Shown: one piece after another, positions 1 to 6,316 of the stretch
How positions within the stretch are numbered: position 1 is the first letter of the stretch
Layout of the letters: each line of letters begins with the position of its first letter
Source: Candidatus Fibrimonadales bacterium
Lineage (GTDB): Bacteria > Fibrobacterota > Fibrobacteria > Fibrobacterales > Fibrobacteraceae
Direction: 5' to 3'
DNA: 7,170 bases
NCBI GenBank assembly: GCA_009777135.1
Contig: WRMM01000091.1
Location: forward strand, 1-7,170
The notes under the pieces: model-generated
Seen by the model: only the letters and a program-made list of their open reading frames with translations
Told to the model about the DNA's origin: nothing
Database searches by the model: none
Position numbers and translations under genes: made by a program

Positions 1-44
1 CAAGCTCACAGATGAAAAAAAATTTAGCCCAGATGAAGAACCAA

Positions 45-590
45 ATGAAGCTCTCTAAAATTTACACGCGCACTGGTGATAAAGGCAGCACTGCTCTTAT
101 AGGCGGGCAGCGAGTTTCCAAATCGCATTTTCGCTTGGAATGCTATGGAACGCTGGATGAGCTGAATGCTTTTACAGGCAAGTTGAAGGCCTTGTGCGCC
201 GAAAATAAGGAGATTACAACGGAACTTGAAAATATCCAAAGTCTTTTATTTAACGCAGGAACTGCTTTAGCAACGCCTCCAGGCGCTGAGTGGGCAAATA
301 TGCCTTGCATAACGGAAGAGCATATAAAGGAACTAGAAACTTTGATAGACAAGATGAACGGGTCGCTTGAACCGCTTAAAGCTTTTGCAATCCCTGGCAG
401 CGACTTGATAAATGCAGAGGCTCATATATGCAGAACTGTATGCCGCAGAGCAGAGCGAATTTTGTGCAATGCAAAGGAAAATGGCATAGCCGTTAGCGAT
501 TCCGTGTTAGCTTATATAAATAGGCTTTCGGATTATTTTTTTGTTCTGAGCCGTTGCGCTTTGCATTTACAAGGCAAAACCACCGCCTAG
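45..590 (+). CDS. PduO-type cob(I)alamin adenosyltransferase
   Basis: The product transfers the adenosyl group of ATP to cob(I)alamin, making adenosylcobalamin in the cytoplasm for B12-dependent mutases and related enzymes. The family signatures are all present: the N-terminal ATP-binding motif YTRTGDKGSTALIGG, then YGTLDELNAFTG, then the arginine-rich motif RTVCRRAERI, then the C-terminal YINRLSDYFFVLSR. From the ATG at 45 the protein has 181 residues, the usual size of a stand-alone PduO domain, and begins MKLSKIYTRTGD as relatives do. In-frame ATGs at 12 (192 residues) and 33 also exist. No strong Shine-Dalgarno separates them, so the start is chosen by homology. The last 24 bp overlap the end of the convergent gene on the other strand. 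No cobalamin-dependent enzyme or riboswitch is visible, so which pathway it serves is unknown. Family assignment is very secure; the exact symbol (pduO, cobO or atr) is not. Confidence 0.93.
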   Translation: MKLSKIYTRTGDKGSTALIGGQRVSKSHFRLECYGTLDELNAFTGKLKALCAENKEITTELENIQSLLFNAGTALATPPGAEWANMPCITEEHIKELETLIDKMNGSLEPLKAFAIPGSDLINAEAHICRTVCRRAERILCNAKENGIAVSDSVLAYINRLSDYFFVLSRCALHLQGKTTA

Positions 591-1334
591 CTCAAACACA
601 ACGCCCTGATTGAATTTTGGGTCTATTCCACCGCCAAAATAATATTTTGTGTTTGCATAAGCGGCAATAGGAATAAGCGGCAATTTGAAACGAGCTCCAA
701 CTATCGCATGGCCGCCAATGCCTGTTTTGTAATCTGCATTTTTCAATGCTTTTGAAAATTCATCGCTTATTGTTTTTGCAATATCTTCATCTGGGCCGGA
801 GCCAGGTATATTCGCCTCCAAAATTGTTACCAAAGCTGGTTCCATATCTTTGACAAACTTTTTATTCACCAACGGCACGCTTGCCATATAGCTAATGCCC
901 AAACCTGCATAAGGGCGTACAAGAGGTAAATCAAGAGGATAAGTTATTGATAAATCTCCAGAGAATAATCCATAAACCGGATTCGCTTTGGGAAAGACCA
1001 TATTATAGGGAGCGTCTGGAGAAAATTCGAAATCTATTTTTTTATTAAGCGCTGGAACCTCCAAATATGGCTTGTATCTGGTAGCGGCAAAATTGAAAGT
1101 GCCTTCTACATCAACAAAAGGCAATAAATCTATCCAGAGCTTGAAGCCCAAGCCCTGCAAAGTGCTGACTTCACTGCGACTCAATGTTACATCTCCAATT
1201 AGAGGAGACATTGAAATTACTTCAGTTTCCCCTTTTAAAGTGCCGAGATTGGTCACATAATGCGCGCCCACGCCAATTATGGCGAAAGCTTGAGTGGCAA
1301 GGGCAAGAGCCGTTGCAGCAAAAAGTTTTTTCAT
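567..1334 (-). CDS. Exported protein, probable outer-membrane beta-barrel
   Basis: The 255-residue product starts with a classical signal peptide: MKK, a hydrophobic run LFAATALALA, and a probable signal peptidase I site after TQAFA (about residue 18). The mature part alternates short glycine- and aromatic-rich stretches typical of beta strands, such as VRPYAGLGISYMAS, GGHAIVGARFKLPL, AAYANTKYYFGGG and GVVFELGGGFAL, with charged loops between them, notably about residues 155-200. This pattern suggests a small outer-membrane barrel. It ends in Leu instead of the usual terminal Phe or Trp, with Phe two residues earlier. The start is fixed by a strong Shine-Dalgarno (AAGGAAGG) just upstream. The 3' end overlaps the adenosyltransferase gene tail to tail. 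I do not recognise a named family; the function (structural protein, channel or adhesin) is unknown. Exported location is well supported, barrel topology is inferred. Confidence 0.85.
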   Translation of the reverse strand: MKKLFAATALALATQAFAIIGVGAHYVTNLGTLKGETEVISMSPLIGDVTLSRSEVSTLQGLGFKLWIDLLPFVDVEGTFNFAATRYKPYLEVPALNKKIDFEFSPDAPYNMVFPKANPVYGLFSGDLSITYPLDLPLVRPYAGLGISYMASVPLVNKKFVKDMEPALVTILEANIPGSGPDEDIAKTISDEFSKALKNADYKTGIGGHAIVGARFKLPLIPIAAYANTKYYFGGGIDPKFNQGVVFELGGGFAL

Positions 1335-1338
1335 AAAG

Positions 1339-1346
1339 CCTTCCTT
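1339..1346 (-). promoter_or_regulatory. Ribosome binding site of the exported barrel gene
   Basis: On the minus strand this reads AAGGAAGG, followed by a 4-base spacer and the ATG at 1334. It supports that start over any internal one and matches the start of the signal peptide. Confidence 0.75.
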
Positions 1347-1403
1347 GTGAAATGAGGGTTAGGGGAATAATGTAGAAAATATAGTAACGCTGATTTACTT
1401 CGC

Positions 1404-1459
1404 TTGGGTATGGGGTATGGGGTATGGGGTTTGGGGTTTGGGGTTTGGGGTTTGGGGTA
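1404..1459 (+). repeat. Tandem heptamer array TGGGGTA / TGGGGTT
   Basis: Seven perfect-length heptamers run from 1411 to 1459 in the order TGGGGTA, TGGGGTA, four copies of TGGGGTT, and TGGGGTA. A degenerate unit (TTGGGTA) precedes them at 1404. Seven runs of four G on one strand make G-quadruplex formation chemically plausible. The arrangement recalls the short tandemly repeated heptamers of cyanobacteria and also ciliate-type telomere units, but neither likeness implies shared function. Confidence 0.9.
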
Positions 1460-1579
1460 AACGCATCTAAATTTTAATCTAAATCGTGGTTTTACCGCAG
1501 GAAAACGGTATTTTTCGTGTCGGTATTTGTCATATTCGGGATAAACGCAATAATAATCCGTCCACAATCAACGCTGTAG

Positions 1580-1599
1580 GGGCAAAAAATTTTTTGCCC
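1580..1599. repeat. Perfect 20-bp palindrome GGGCAAAAAA/TTTTTTGCCC
   Basis: This is a perfect, loopless palindrome with an A6T6 centre. It sits inside a wider inverted repeat: GTAGGGGCAAA at about 1577 is mirrored by ATTTGCCCTAAAC ending at about 1642, and a small hairpin ATTCG-CAA-CGAAT lies between them (1600-1612). GTAGGGGC-type palindromes are a familiar class of dispersed bacterial repeat. It is not obviously a terminator of either neighbour, since both genes are transcribed away from it. Confidence 0.75.
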
Positions 1600-1635
1600 A
1601 TTCGCAACGAATTGCAACATCGCAATGAATATTTG

Positions 1636-1670
1636 CCCTAAACCCCATACCCTATACCCCATACCCCAAA
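1636..1670 (-). repeat. Inverted copy of the G-rich heptamer array
   Basis: Five heptamers on the minus-strand sense are seen here as CCCTAAA, CCCCATA, CCCTATA, CCCCATA and CCCCAAA. They are in opposite orientation to the array at 1404-1459 and slightly more degenerate. They continue into CCCAAAGCGAGTAAATCA, the mirrored outer end of the element. Confidence 0.85.
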
Positions 1671-1696
1671 CCCAAAGCGAGTAAATCAACATTGTC

Positions 1697-1702
1697 TATA
1701 TT
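1697..1702 (+). promoter_or_regulatory. Possible -10 box for a leaderless Mur ligase transcript
   Basis: TATATT ends 8 bases before the ATG at 1711, so a transcript starting about 7 bases below it would begin at or next to the start codon. No convincing -35 element is visible. The reason to suggest it is that the gene has no Shine-Dalgarno and its frame is closed by a TAA directly upstream (1708-1710). Confidence 0.25.
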
Positions 1703-1710
1703 CGCCTTAA

Positions 1711-3063
1711 ATGGAATCCTATTTTTTTGTTGGCGTGGCAGGCGTTGGAATGAGCGCGCTAGCCCAGTTTTTGGCGGGAAAAGGGGTTAAATGCAGCGGT
1801 TCTGACAGGTATTTTGATGACAGCGAGAGGGAAAAAGTAAAAAAACAGCTTGAAGAAGCGGGCGTAGAATGTTTTTTGCAGAATGGAAGCGGAATAAATA
1901 AAAATTTAACGGCGATTGTAATAAGCACGGCAATAGAAACTGGCAACCCCGATACGGAAGCAGCGCATAAATTCAATATTCCAATTATGCACCGCAGCGA
2001 ACTTTTGGCAAAAATAATGCAAGAAAATTTGACCATAGCCGTTAGCGGAACAAGCGGAAAAAGCACGGTGACAGGCTTGATTTGGCATATTTTGAACGAA
2101 AGCGGAAAAGACCCAAGCCTTTTAAGCGGAGCGGGGCTTAGCGTTTTGGAAGAGCAGGGAAAAATAGGCAACGCAGTTGCCGGCACGGGATGGCTTGCGG
2201 CAGAAGCAGATGAAAGCGATGGAACTTTGGTTAAATACAGCCCGAAAATCGGAATCATTTTAAATATAGACAAAGACCACAAAGAGCTTTTTGAACTGGA
2301 AAAATTATTTGAAGAATTTGCTGGCAATGTTCGCAAAGCGGGCGGCACCTTAATTGCAAACGCTTCGCACCCGCTTGCGGCAAAATTTGCAGACAGTGAA
2401 ACCGTTTTATTTGGATGGGGCGTTCAAGGCTCAGATTACAAGGCAAATGGCGTTTCTTCAGAATTCAAAGTTTGCAGCAAAGGCGAAGCCGCAGATTTTT
2501 ATTTGCCAATGCCCGGCAAACACAATGCAGAAAACGCCTTAGCCGCCATTGCTGCTTGCCAAATTGCAGGCGTGTCTTTAAAAGAATGCGCAAATGCTCT
2601 GAGAACTTGGAAAGGCATCTACCGCAGAAGCCAGATTTACAAATTGAAAAACGGAGTGATTTTGGTGGACGACTACGCTCATAACCCCGCAAAAATCGCT
2701 GCAAGCATTCGCTCTTGCCAAAGCTTTGCAAAAGGAAAATTGCTTGCATGGTTTCAGCCTCACGGCTTTGCTCCAACAAAATTTTTAAAAGACGACTTTG
2801 TAGAAGAGATTTCCAAAGCCTTGCGCCCAAGCGACGAAATATGGTTCAGCTCAATATATTACGCTGGCGGCACAGCAGACCGCAGCTTTGACTCAAACAT
2901 TTTATCCGAAGCCCTAACCCAAAAAGGCTGCAAAGCAAATTTCATTGCAAGCAGAGAAAAGTGCCTCGAAAAAATGCAAAATTTAGCAAAAAGTGGTGAT
3001 GTTCTTTTGCTAATGGGAGCTAGAGACCCAAGTTTGGCGGAGTTTGTGAAGGGAATTGTATGA
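1711..3063 (+). CDS. MurC-like Mur ligase family protein
   Basis: The 450-residue product has the three-domain plan of Mur ligases, ATP-dependent cytoplasmic enzymes that join amino acids or peptides to UDP-MurNAc precursors. The N-terminal nucleotide-binding fold (FVGVAGVGMSALAQFL, about 6-21) and the overall order are those of MurC or Mpl. The central ATPase has a P-loop GTSGKST (113-119), the acidic motif EADESD (165-170), NIDKDH (185-190) and PGKHNAENA (268-276). The C-terminal domain has RR (305-306), DDYAHNP (320-326), QPHGFAPTKFL (349-359) and MGARDPSL (435-442). Several motifs differ from textbook MurC, which has GTHGKTT in the P-loop and DDYGHHP in the C-terminal domain, so a paralogue with a different amino-acid or peptide substrate is likely. 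No other cell-wall genes are adjacent, unlike a dcw-cluster murC. The start is fixed by TAA at 1708, and there is no Shine-Dalgarno. The family is certain; the substrate is not. Confidence 0.9.
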   Translation: MESYFFVGVAGVGMSALAQFLAGKGVKCSGSDRYFDDSEREKVKKQLEEAGVECFLQNGSGINKNLTAIVISTAIETGNPDTEAAHKFNIPIMHRSELLAKIMQENLTIAVSGTSGKSTVTGLIWHILNESGKDPSLLSGAGLSVLEEQGKIGNAVAGTGWLAAEADESDGTLVKYSPKIGIILNIDKDHKELFELEKLFEEFAGNVRKAGGTLIANASHPLAAKFADSETVLFGWGVQGSDYKANGVSSEFKVCSKGEAADFYLPMPGKHNAENALAAIAACQIAGVSLKECANALRTWKGIYRRSQIYKLKNGVILVDDYAHNPAKIAASIRSCQSFAKGKLLAWFQPHGFAPTKFLKDDFVEEISKALRPSDEIWFSSIYYAGGTADRSFDSNILSEALTQKGCKANFIASREKCLEKMQNLAKSGDVLLLMGARDPSLAEFVKGIV

Positions 3064-3076
3064 ATAGGCGTTTTTT

Positions 3077-3523
3077 TTACCCATAAAATGCTCTTCTATC
3101 CGGCGCTTTTAGATAATTTTTGATAACCCCAACGTTATGCCTAAATTCCACAGACTCTTTGCGAAGGGAATTTAAGTGAAGCTCAATTTCTCTTCTTATT
3201 ACAATGTCTTGTTTCAAAAACAAAGGAGATAAATCTTGAACGGTGCGCAGTTTCTCGGTTAAAAATGCTTTTTCAGAAGCCAAAGCGTTTGGGTCTTTTT
3301 CTATTGTTTCGTAAAAACCGTTTATTGCGTTCAGCTCTTGAATGGCAATTCTTGTGGCGCGGCCTCTGCCTTCGGTGTATTGGGTTAATTCTTCGGCGTA
3401 TGCTTCTATGCCGATTTCCAGAGGAGAAAGCCCCTTGATTTTTTCGCCGTATTCCAAAACATTTTTGCAAAGCTGCAATGCGGCATCTATTTTTGAAGAT
3501 AATGTTTTTACATCTTGGCGCAT
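3077..3523 (-). CDS. Putative flagellar export chaperone, FliT/FlgN-like
   Basis: This 148-residue protein has no signal peptide or membrane segment and appears entirely alpha-helical, with long amphipathic stretches rich in Leu, Glu, Lys and Arg (about 1-30, 37-75, 80-139). The C-terminal end KAPDRRAFYG looks unstructured. It starts one base after the fliS stop codon, so it is almost certainly co-transcribed and probably translationally coupled with fliS. In many bacteria the gene in this third position after fliD and fliS is fliT, which encodes a small helical chaperone that holds FliD before export. The size and helical pattern fit that family or the related FlgN. I see no diagnostic motif, so the assignment rests on position and fold type. 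The stop lies 13 bp from the stop of the convergent Mur ligase gene, with a T8 tract between them and no clear hairpin. Confidence 0.8.
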   Translation of the reverse strand: MRQDVKTLSSKIDAALQLCKNVLEYGEKIKGLSPLEIGIEAYAEELTQYTEGRGRATRIAIQELNAINGFYETIEKDPNALASEKAFLTEKLRTVQDLSPLFLKQDIVIRREIELHLNSLRKESVEFRHNVGVIKNYLKAPDRRAFYG

Positions 3524-3524
3524 A

Positions 3525-3977
3525 TTAACCTACCATGCTCACATAGCTGCGAGGGGTTCCTGTAGCCAGTTTGCTTGAAAATTCTCTGTCTTGGCGAACT
3601 TGCCCTAGGGCTTTTTGCCATGATTCTCTTAGCTGACCCATCATTTCTTGGACTTCCGAGAAGTTTTTGGATATGTTTTTTATGTTGCCTTCGTGGATGT
3701 GATGGCTGTAAAAATCGTATAATCTCCAAAGGTTTTTAGAGACTTCGCCGCCTTTTTGCATGTCAAGAGAGGCCATTAATTCTGTTATGCCGGCAGAGAC
3801 TTTGTGGCATGCTTCTGATTTGCGGGCAAATTGCCCAGATTCCATAGCTTCTTTGGCTATGCCGCACCATTTTATGCAATGGTCGTAAATCATTATAATC
3901 AGCTGCCCGCGGTCTGCTGTTTCTACAGAAGACTGGCGATATTGGCCTAATGGTTTGCCGTAAGTTGCATTCATCAT
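3525..3977 (-). CDS. fliS: Flagellin export chaperone FliS
   Basis: FliS binds the C-terminal part of flagellin in the cytoplasm, preventing early polymerisation and escorting it to the flagellar export gate. The 150-residue product carries the family pattern. First comes the N-terminal YRQSSVETADRGQLIIMIYDHCIKW, matching the usual Y..-VETA...L..MLYD motif. Next is the helical core with ITELMASLDMQKGGEVSKNLWRLYDFYSHHI, matching EL..SLD...GGE.A.NL..LYDY. Then come the SEVQEMMGQLRESWQKAL helix and a short C-terminal tail. The start has two adjacent ATGs (3977 and 3974) with an AAGGAG Shine-Dalgarno 8 bases upstream of the first. It lies 18 bp after fliD and 1 bp before the putative chaperone gene. 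Length is slightly above the common 125-140 residues because of the tail. Confidence 0.95.
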   Translation of the reverse strand: MMNATYGKPLGQYRQSSVETADRGQLIIMIYDHCIKWCGIAKEAMESGQFARKSEACHKVSAGITELMASLDMQKGGEVSKNLWRLYDFYSHHIHEGNIKNISKNFSEVQEMMGQLRESWQKALGQVRQDREFSSKLATGTPRSYVSMVG

Positions 3978-3985
3978 AAAAAATT

Positions 3986-3991
3986 CTCCTT
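3986..3991 (-). promoter_or_regulatory. Ribosome binding site of fliS
   Basis: AAGGAG on the minus strand, 8 bases before the first of two tandem ATG codons. It lies in the 18-bp gap after fliD and gives fliS its own strong initiation site within the operon. Confidence 0.8.
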
Positions 3992-3995
3992 TTTA

Positions 3996-6218
3996 TTACC
4001 TTCTGTTATATTGCATTGTTGAGCTGAGAGCGGCCATCATATTTGCGGTTTGAGACTGCAGGTTGCCCATGCTTCTCTCCAACGCGGCAAATTGCCTGGT
4101 CATTCTTGCATTATAGTTATCTACTCGAACTTGCAGTTCTTCAACTCTTTTTTGGATTGAGTCTATTCTGGCTTGATACGTTTTTTCCGACTGCTTGAAG
4201 TAGCCGTTTACGGTATCTCTGGCATTTTCCACAAAATTAGCAATTTGGCTAGCTATGCCGCGTACGAATGTGATTTTTGCTTTTCCTTCGCCTGAAGCTT
4301 CAACTGAAATCCCGTTGAAGGTATATATATTTGCTATATTAGATAGCGGATCAGTGCTGCCATTTAAATACCCAACTCCATCCGAGCCAATATTAATTTC
4401 ATAAACACCTGTTTTGGCATCTTTTGTGTGGCGGCCTACGCTGAAGCCAGGGGTATCGCTGAACCAGTTTGAAGTGAACAGCCTGCGAACGCCTTCAAAA
4501 TCCGCATCCAAAGCTTTCATTAATTTGTCTCTATCCACGCTTATTGAGCCGTCTTTTTGGGTTGTGATGCCTAAACGAGAAATAGATGAATAAACCGTAG
4601 AAAAACCATTGTCAATTTTTTTGCCACTGGAATCTGTTTTTGAGGATAACTCATCTATTATACCCGTCATCATTTGCCTCAAGCTTTCGCGCAGGCTAGA
4701 AATATTGCTGTCGCCAGAAAATACGCCTGTTTCGCGTTTGCTTGTTTTTTTGCCGGTGACAGGGTCAGTTTCTTCTTTTACAGTGGCTTTTGCATTTTCG
4801 TCTATGAATTTTATCAAAGCATTGAATTCGTCAATAAATGCGCTTATGTTGCTTGCAAGGGCGTCCTTGTCTAGTTCCATAGAAACTTTTATAGGAGGCA
4901 TTCCGGGCAAACTTTCTTTTTTCAGCGTAAAAACTGTGCCGTTTATGGTTTTATCATCGTTGTTGCTTTGTGAGCTAATTGCCATTCCGTCTATGGTGTA
5001 GATTGCATTTTGCGCTTCTGTTATTACATTTGCAAAATTGTTATGTGAAGCTAAAGCTCCCATATCTTTTTTGACTTCGGAGAAAATGTTTTCTGCATTG
5101 GAAATGCCGTCCACAACAGTGCTTGGGTCGCTAAGAGTCCCTATTTGAATTTTTACATTTTTTAAAGAATCTGAATCAAAATTTTGATCGCTATTTAAAT
5201 CGCCTTTCAAAACTATTTCGCCAGATTTGTTTAGTTCTGCGGTGAAAGTTGCACCAACTTCTGGGCTTTTTAATATATCATTTATTTCTTTAAGTACGGT
5301 ACCTATGGTTTTAGGCTTATTATCTTCATCATATAAATTGAAAGTAACCCAACCTCCACTGCCGTCACCTTTATTTGTTGGCAAAAATATACCTAAAACA
5401 TCTCCTTCTTTTATTTTATGAAGAGGATTGTTCAAATCTTCAAATATATTCTCTCCTGTAGCTACTTCTCCTTTCTTTGTTACCAAAGCATTGCTTGATT
5501 TAGCTATTTGATCGCTTTCCGAGCTTTCTAAAATACCCAAATATTCCATCAAACCCTTCTGATCGCCACTTTCAACAGCATTGTCTTTTATATAAAAACC
5601 CTTTGTGCCTGTATCCACGGCAGTTAAAACAAGCCTATTGTCGCCATCTGCCATTGTCATTATGCTTGCTCTAACCCCAATACCCTCAGTCGCATTTATT
5701 TTATTAACAATGTCTCTCAGAGTATCACCTTTAGATACTACTACATCAACTTCGTTTTTCCGAGGGTCAGCTTTAAGCCCAGCTTCGGATTTAGAAAAAG
5801 ATATTGTTATATTATCTTTATCTCCGAAAACAGCAGGCCAATCATCTGCGGCAACAAGCGGTATATTTACGGCGCTAATTTTACTTGAAGCAACCTTTTG
5901 GGTTGTTGCCAGCTGGTTAACCACAAGCTCGTATTGGCCAGCCATTGCGCCTTCTTTGCCAGAAATAGTAGCATATTCATCATAATTTGAGGTTGCTTTG
6001 AAAACATTGAACCTATCCATTGTCTCTAAAATACTGGCTTTTTGCGCCAAATTGCCAAGTCTGGTTTGCAAATCCTTGAACTTGGACAGCGTATTCTCGG
6101 CATTTTCCTTTTTTTGCAACTCGCGCGTGACCTTAGCCTGCTCAAGCGCTGTGAGCTGCGCTATGATGCTGTTGGTATCCAAACCCGATATCAATCCACC
6201 TACTGACATTCCTGACAT
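3996..6218 (-). CDS. fliD: Flagellar filament cap protein FliD (HAP2)
   Basis: FliD forms the oligomeric cap at the tip of the flagellum and directs insertion of flagellin subunits outside the cell. The 740-residue product has the FliD N-terminal domain at about residues 4-110 (MSVGGLISGLDTNSIIAQL, then AGQYELVVNQLATTQKVAS). A flagellin-IN-like repeat follows at about 157-212 (GDTLRDIVNKINATEGIGVRAS), with a possible second at about 303-340. The FliD C-terminal domain covers about 400-725 and includes IDEFNALIKFIDENA and the terminal coiled coil RIDSIQKRVEELQVRVDNYNARMTRQFAALE. It has no cleaved signal, as expected for flagellar type III export. It is considerably longer than the E. coli protein (about 470 residues); the extra length lies in the central, surface-exposed part. 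A GAGG Shine-Dalgarno sits 7 bases before the ATG, and a sigma-28 promoter lies about 34 bp upstream. It leads the fliD-fliS-chaperone operon. Confidence 0.96.
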   Translation of the reverse strand: MSGMSVGGLISGLDTNSIIAQLTALEQAKVTRELQKKENAENTLSKFKDLQTRLGNLAQKASILETMDRFNVFKATSNYDEYATISGKEGAMAGQYELVVNQLATTQKVASSKISAVNIPLVAADDWPAVFGDKDNITISFSKSEAGLKADPRKNEVDVVVSKGDTLRDIVNKINATEGIGVRASIMTMADGDNRLVLTAVDTGTKGFYIKDNAVESGDQKGLMEYLGILESSESDQIAKSSNALVTKKGEVATGENIFEDLNNPLHKIKEGDVLGIFLPTNKGDGSGGWVTFNLYDEDNKPKTIGTVLKEINDILKSPEVGATFTAELNKSGEIVLKGDLNSDQNFDSDSLKNVKIQIGTLSDPSTVVDGISNAENIFSEVKKDMGALASHNNFANVITEAQNAIYTIDGMAISSQSNNDDKTINGTVFTLKKESLPGMPPIKVSMELDKDALASNISAFIDEFNALIKFIDENAKATVKEETDPVTGKKTSKRETGVFSGDSNISSLRESLRQMMTGIIDELSSKTDSSGKKIDNGFSTVYSSISRLGITTQKDGSISVDRDKLMKALDADFEGVRRLFTSNWFSDTPGFSVGRHTKDAKTGVYEINIGSDGVGYLNGSTDPLSNIANIYTFNGISVEASGEGKAKITFVRGIASQIANFVENARDTVNGYFKQSEKTYQARIDSIQKRVEELQVRVDNYNARMTRQFAALERSMGNLQSQTANMMAALSSTMQYNRR

Positions 6219-6225
6219 AATAGAA

Positions 6226-6229
6226 CCTC
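6226..6229 (-). promoter_or_regulatory. Ribosome binding site of fliD
   Basis: GAGG on the minus strand, 7 bases before the ATG at 6218, supporting the full-length start that preserves the conserved FliD N-terminus. Confidence 0.65.
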
Positions 6230-6251
6230 GCTTTCCTAATCTACATTTTCT

Positions 6252-6278
6252 ATATCGGCATTCTACAGAAAATCTTTA
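6252..6278 (-). promoter_or_regulatory. Sigma-28 (FliA) promoter of the fliD operon
   Basis: Read on the minus strand, the -35 element is TAAAGATT (6278-6271), the spacer is exactly 11 bases, and the -10 element is GCCGATAT (6259-6252). The enterobacterial sigma-28 consensus is TAAAGTTT-N11-GCCGATAA, so each element matches 7 of 8 bases. Transcription would begin near 6245, giving a leader of about 27 bases ahead of fliD. This places fliD, fliS and the third gene in the late class of flagellar genes, switched on after hook completion where that checkpoint operates. Confidence 0.88.
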
Positions 6279-6316
6279 ATCTTTTTTGAATATGCAAAAA
6301 ATATGCCAGTTTTTTT

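Larger units (their letters stand above)
1391..1688. repeat. 298-bp symmetric element with G-rich heptamer ends
   Basis: The gap between two divergent genes is bounded by an imperfect inverted repeat. The left end reads TGATTTACTTCGCTTGGG and then G-rich heptamers (1391 to about 1443). The right end, reverse-complemented, reads TGATTTACTCGCTTTGGG and then the same heptamers (1688 to about 1636). By eye the two arms agree at about 45 of 53 positions without gaps. The interior (about 1460-1635) has no convincing ORF; it contains short direct repeats (ATCTAAAT twice, CGGTATTT twice) and a nested palindrome. The arms could pair into a long hairpin, and the whole resembles a non-autonomous dispersed repeat or MITE-like unit. 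No target duplication was recognised at its edges. It ends only 22 bp before the Mur ligase start and 56 bp upstream of the barrel gene start, so it could influence both promoters. Confidence 0.7.

Noticed and set aside
1404..1670. The heptamer arrays as a CRISPR array or a real telomere
   Set aside because: The units are 7 bp with no spacers, and both arrays are internal between two intact genes and in opposite orientation.
1331..1692. Two minus-strand open frames across the heptamer region
   Set aside because: Their residues (runs of KPQTPNPKPHTP and WVWGMGYRVWGLG) simply translate the heptamer repeats; there is no supporting Shine-Dalgarno or family likeness.
1719..2348. Long minus-strand open frame (209 codons) opposite the Mur ligase
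   Set aside because: It is a shadow of the strongly conserved Mur ligase frame and has low-complexity Ser/Leu/Phe composition.
3064..3080. T8 tract between the convergent Mur ligase and chaperone genes as a rho-independent terminator
   Set aside because: I could not find a GC-rich hairpin directly before the T-run on either strand.
4609..6279. Several plus-strand open frames opposite fliD, up to 130 codons
   Set aside because: They are antisense shadows of a clear FliD frame, with no initiation signals or recognisable products.
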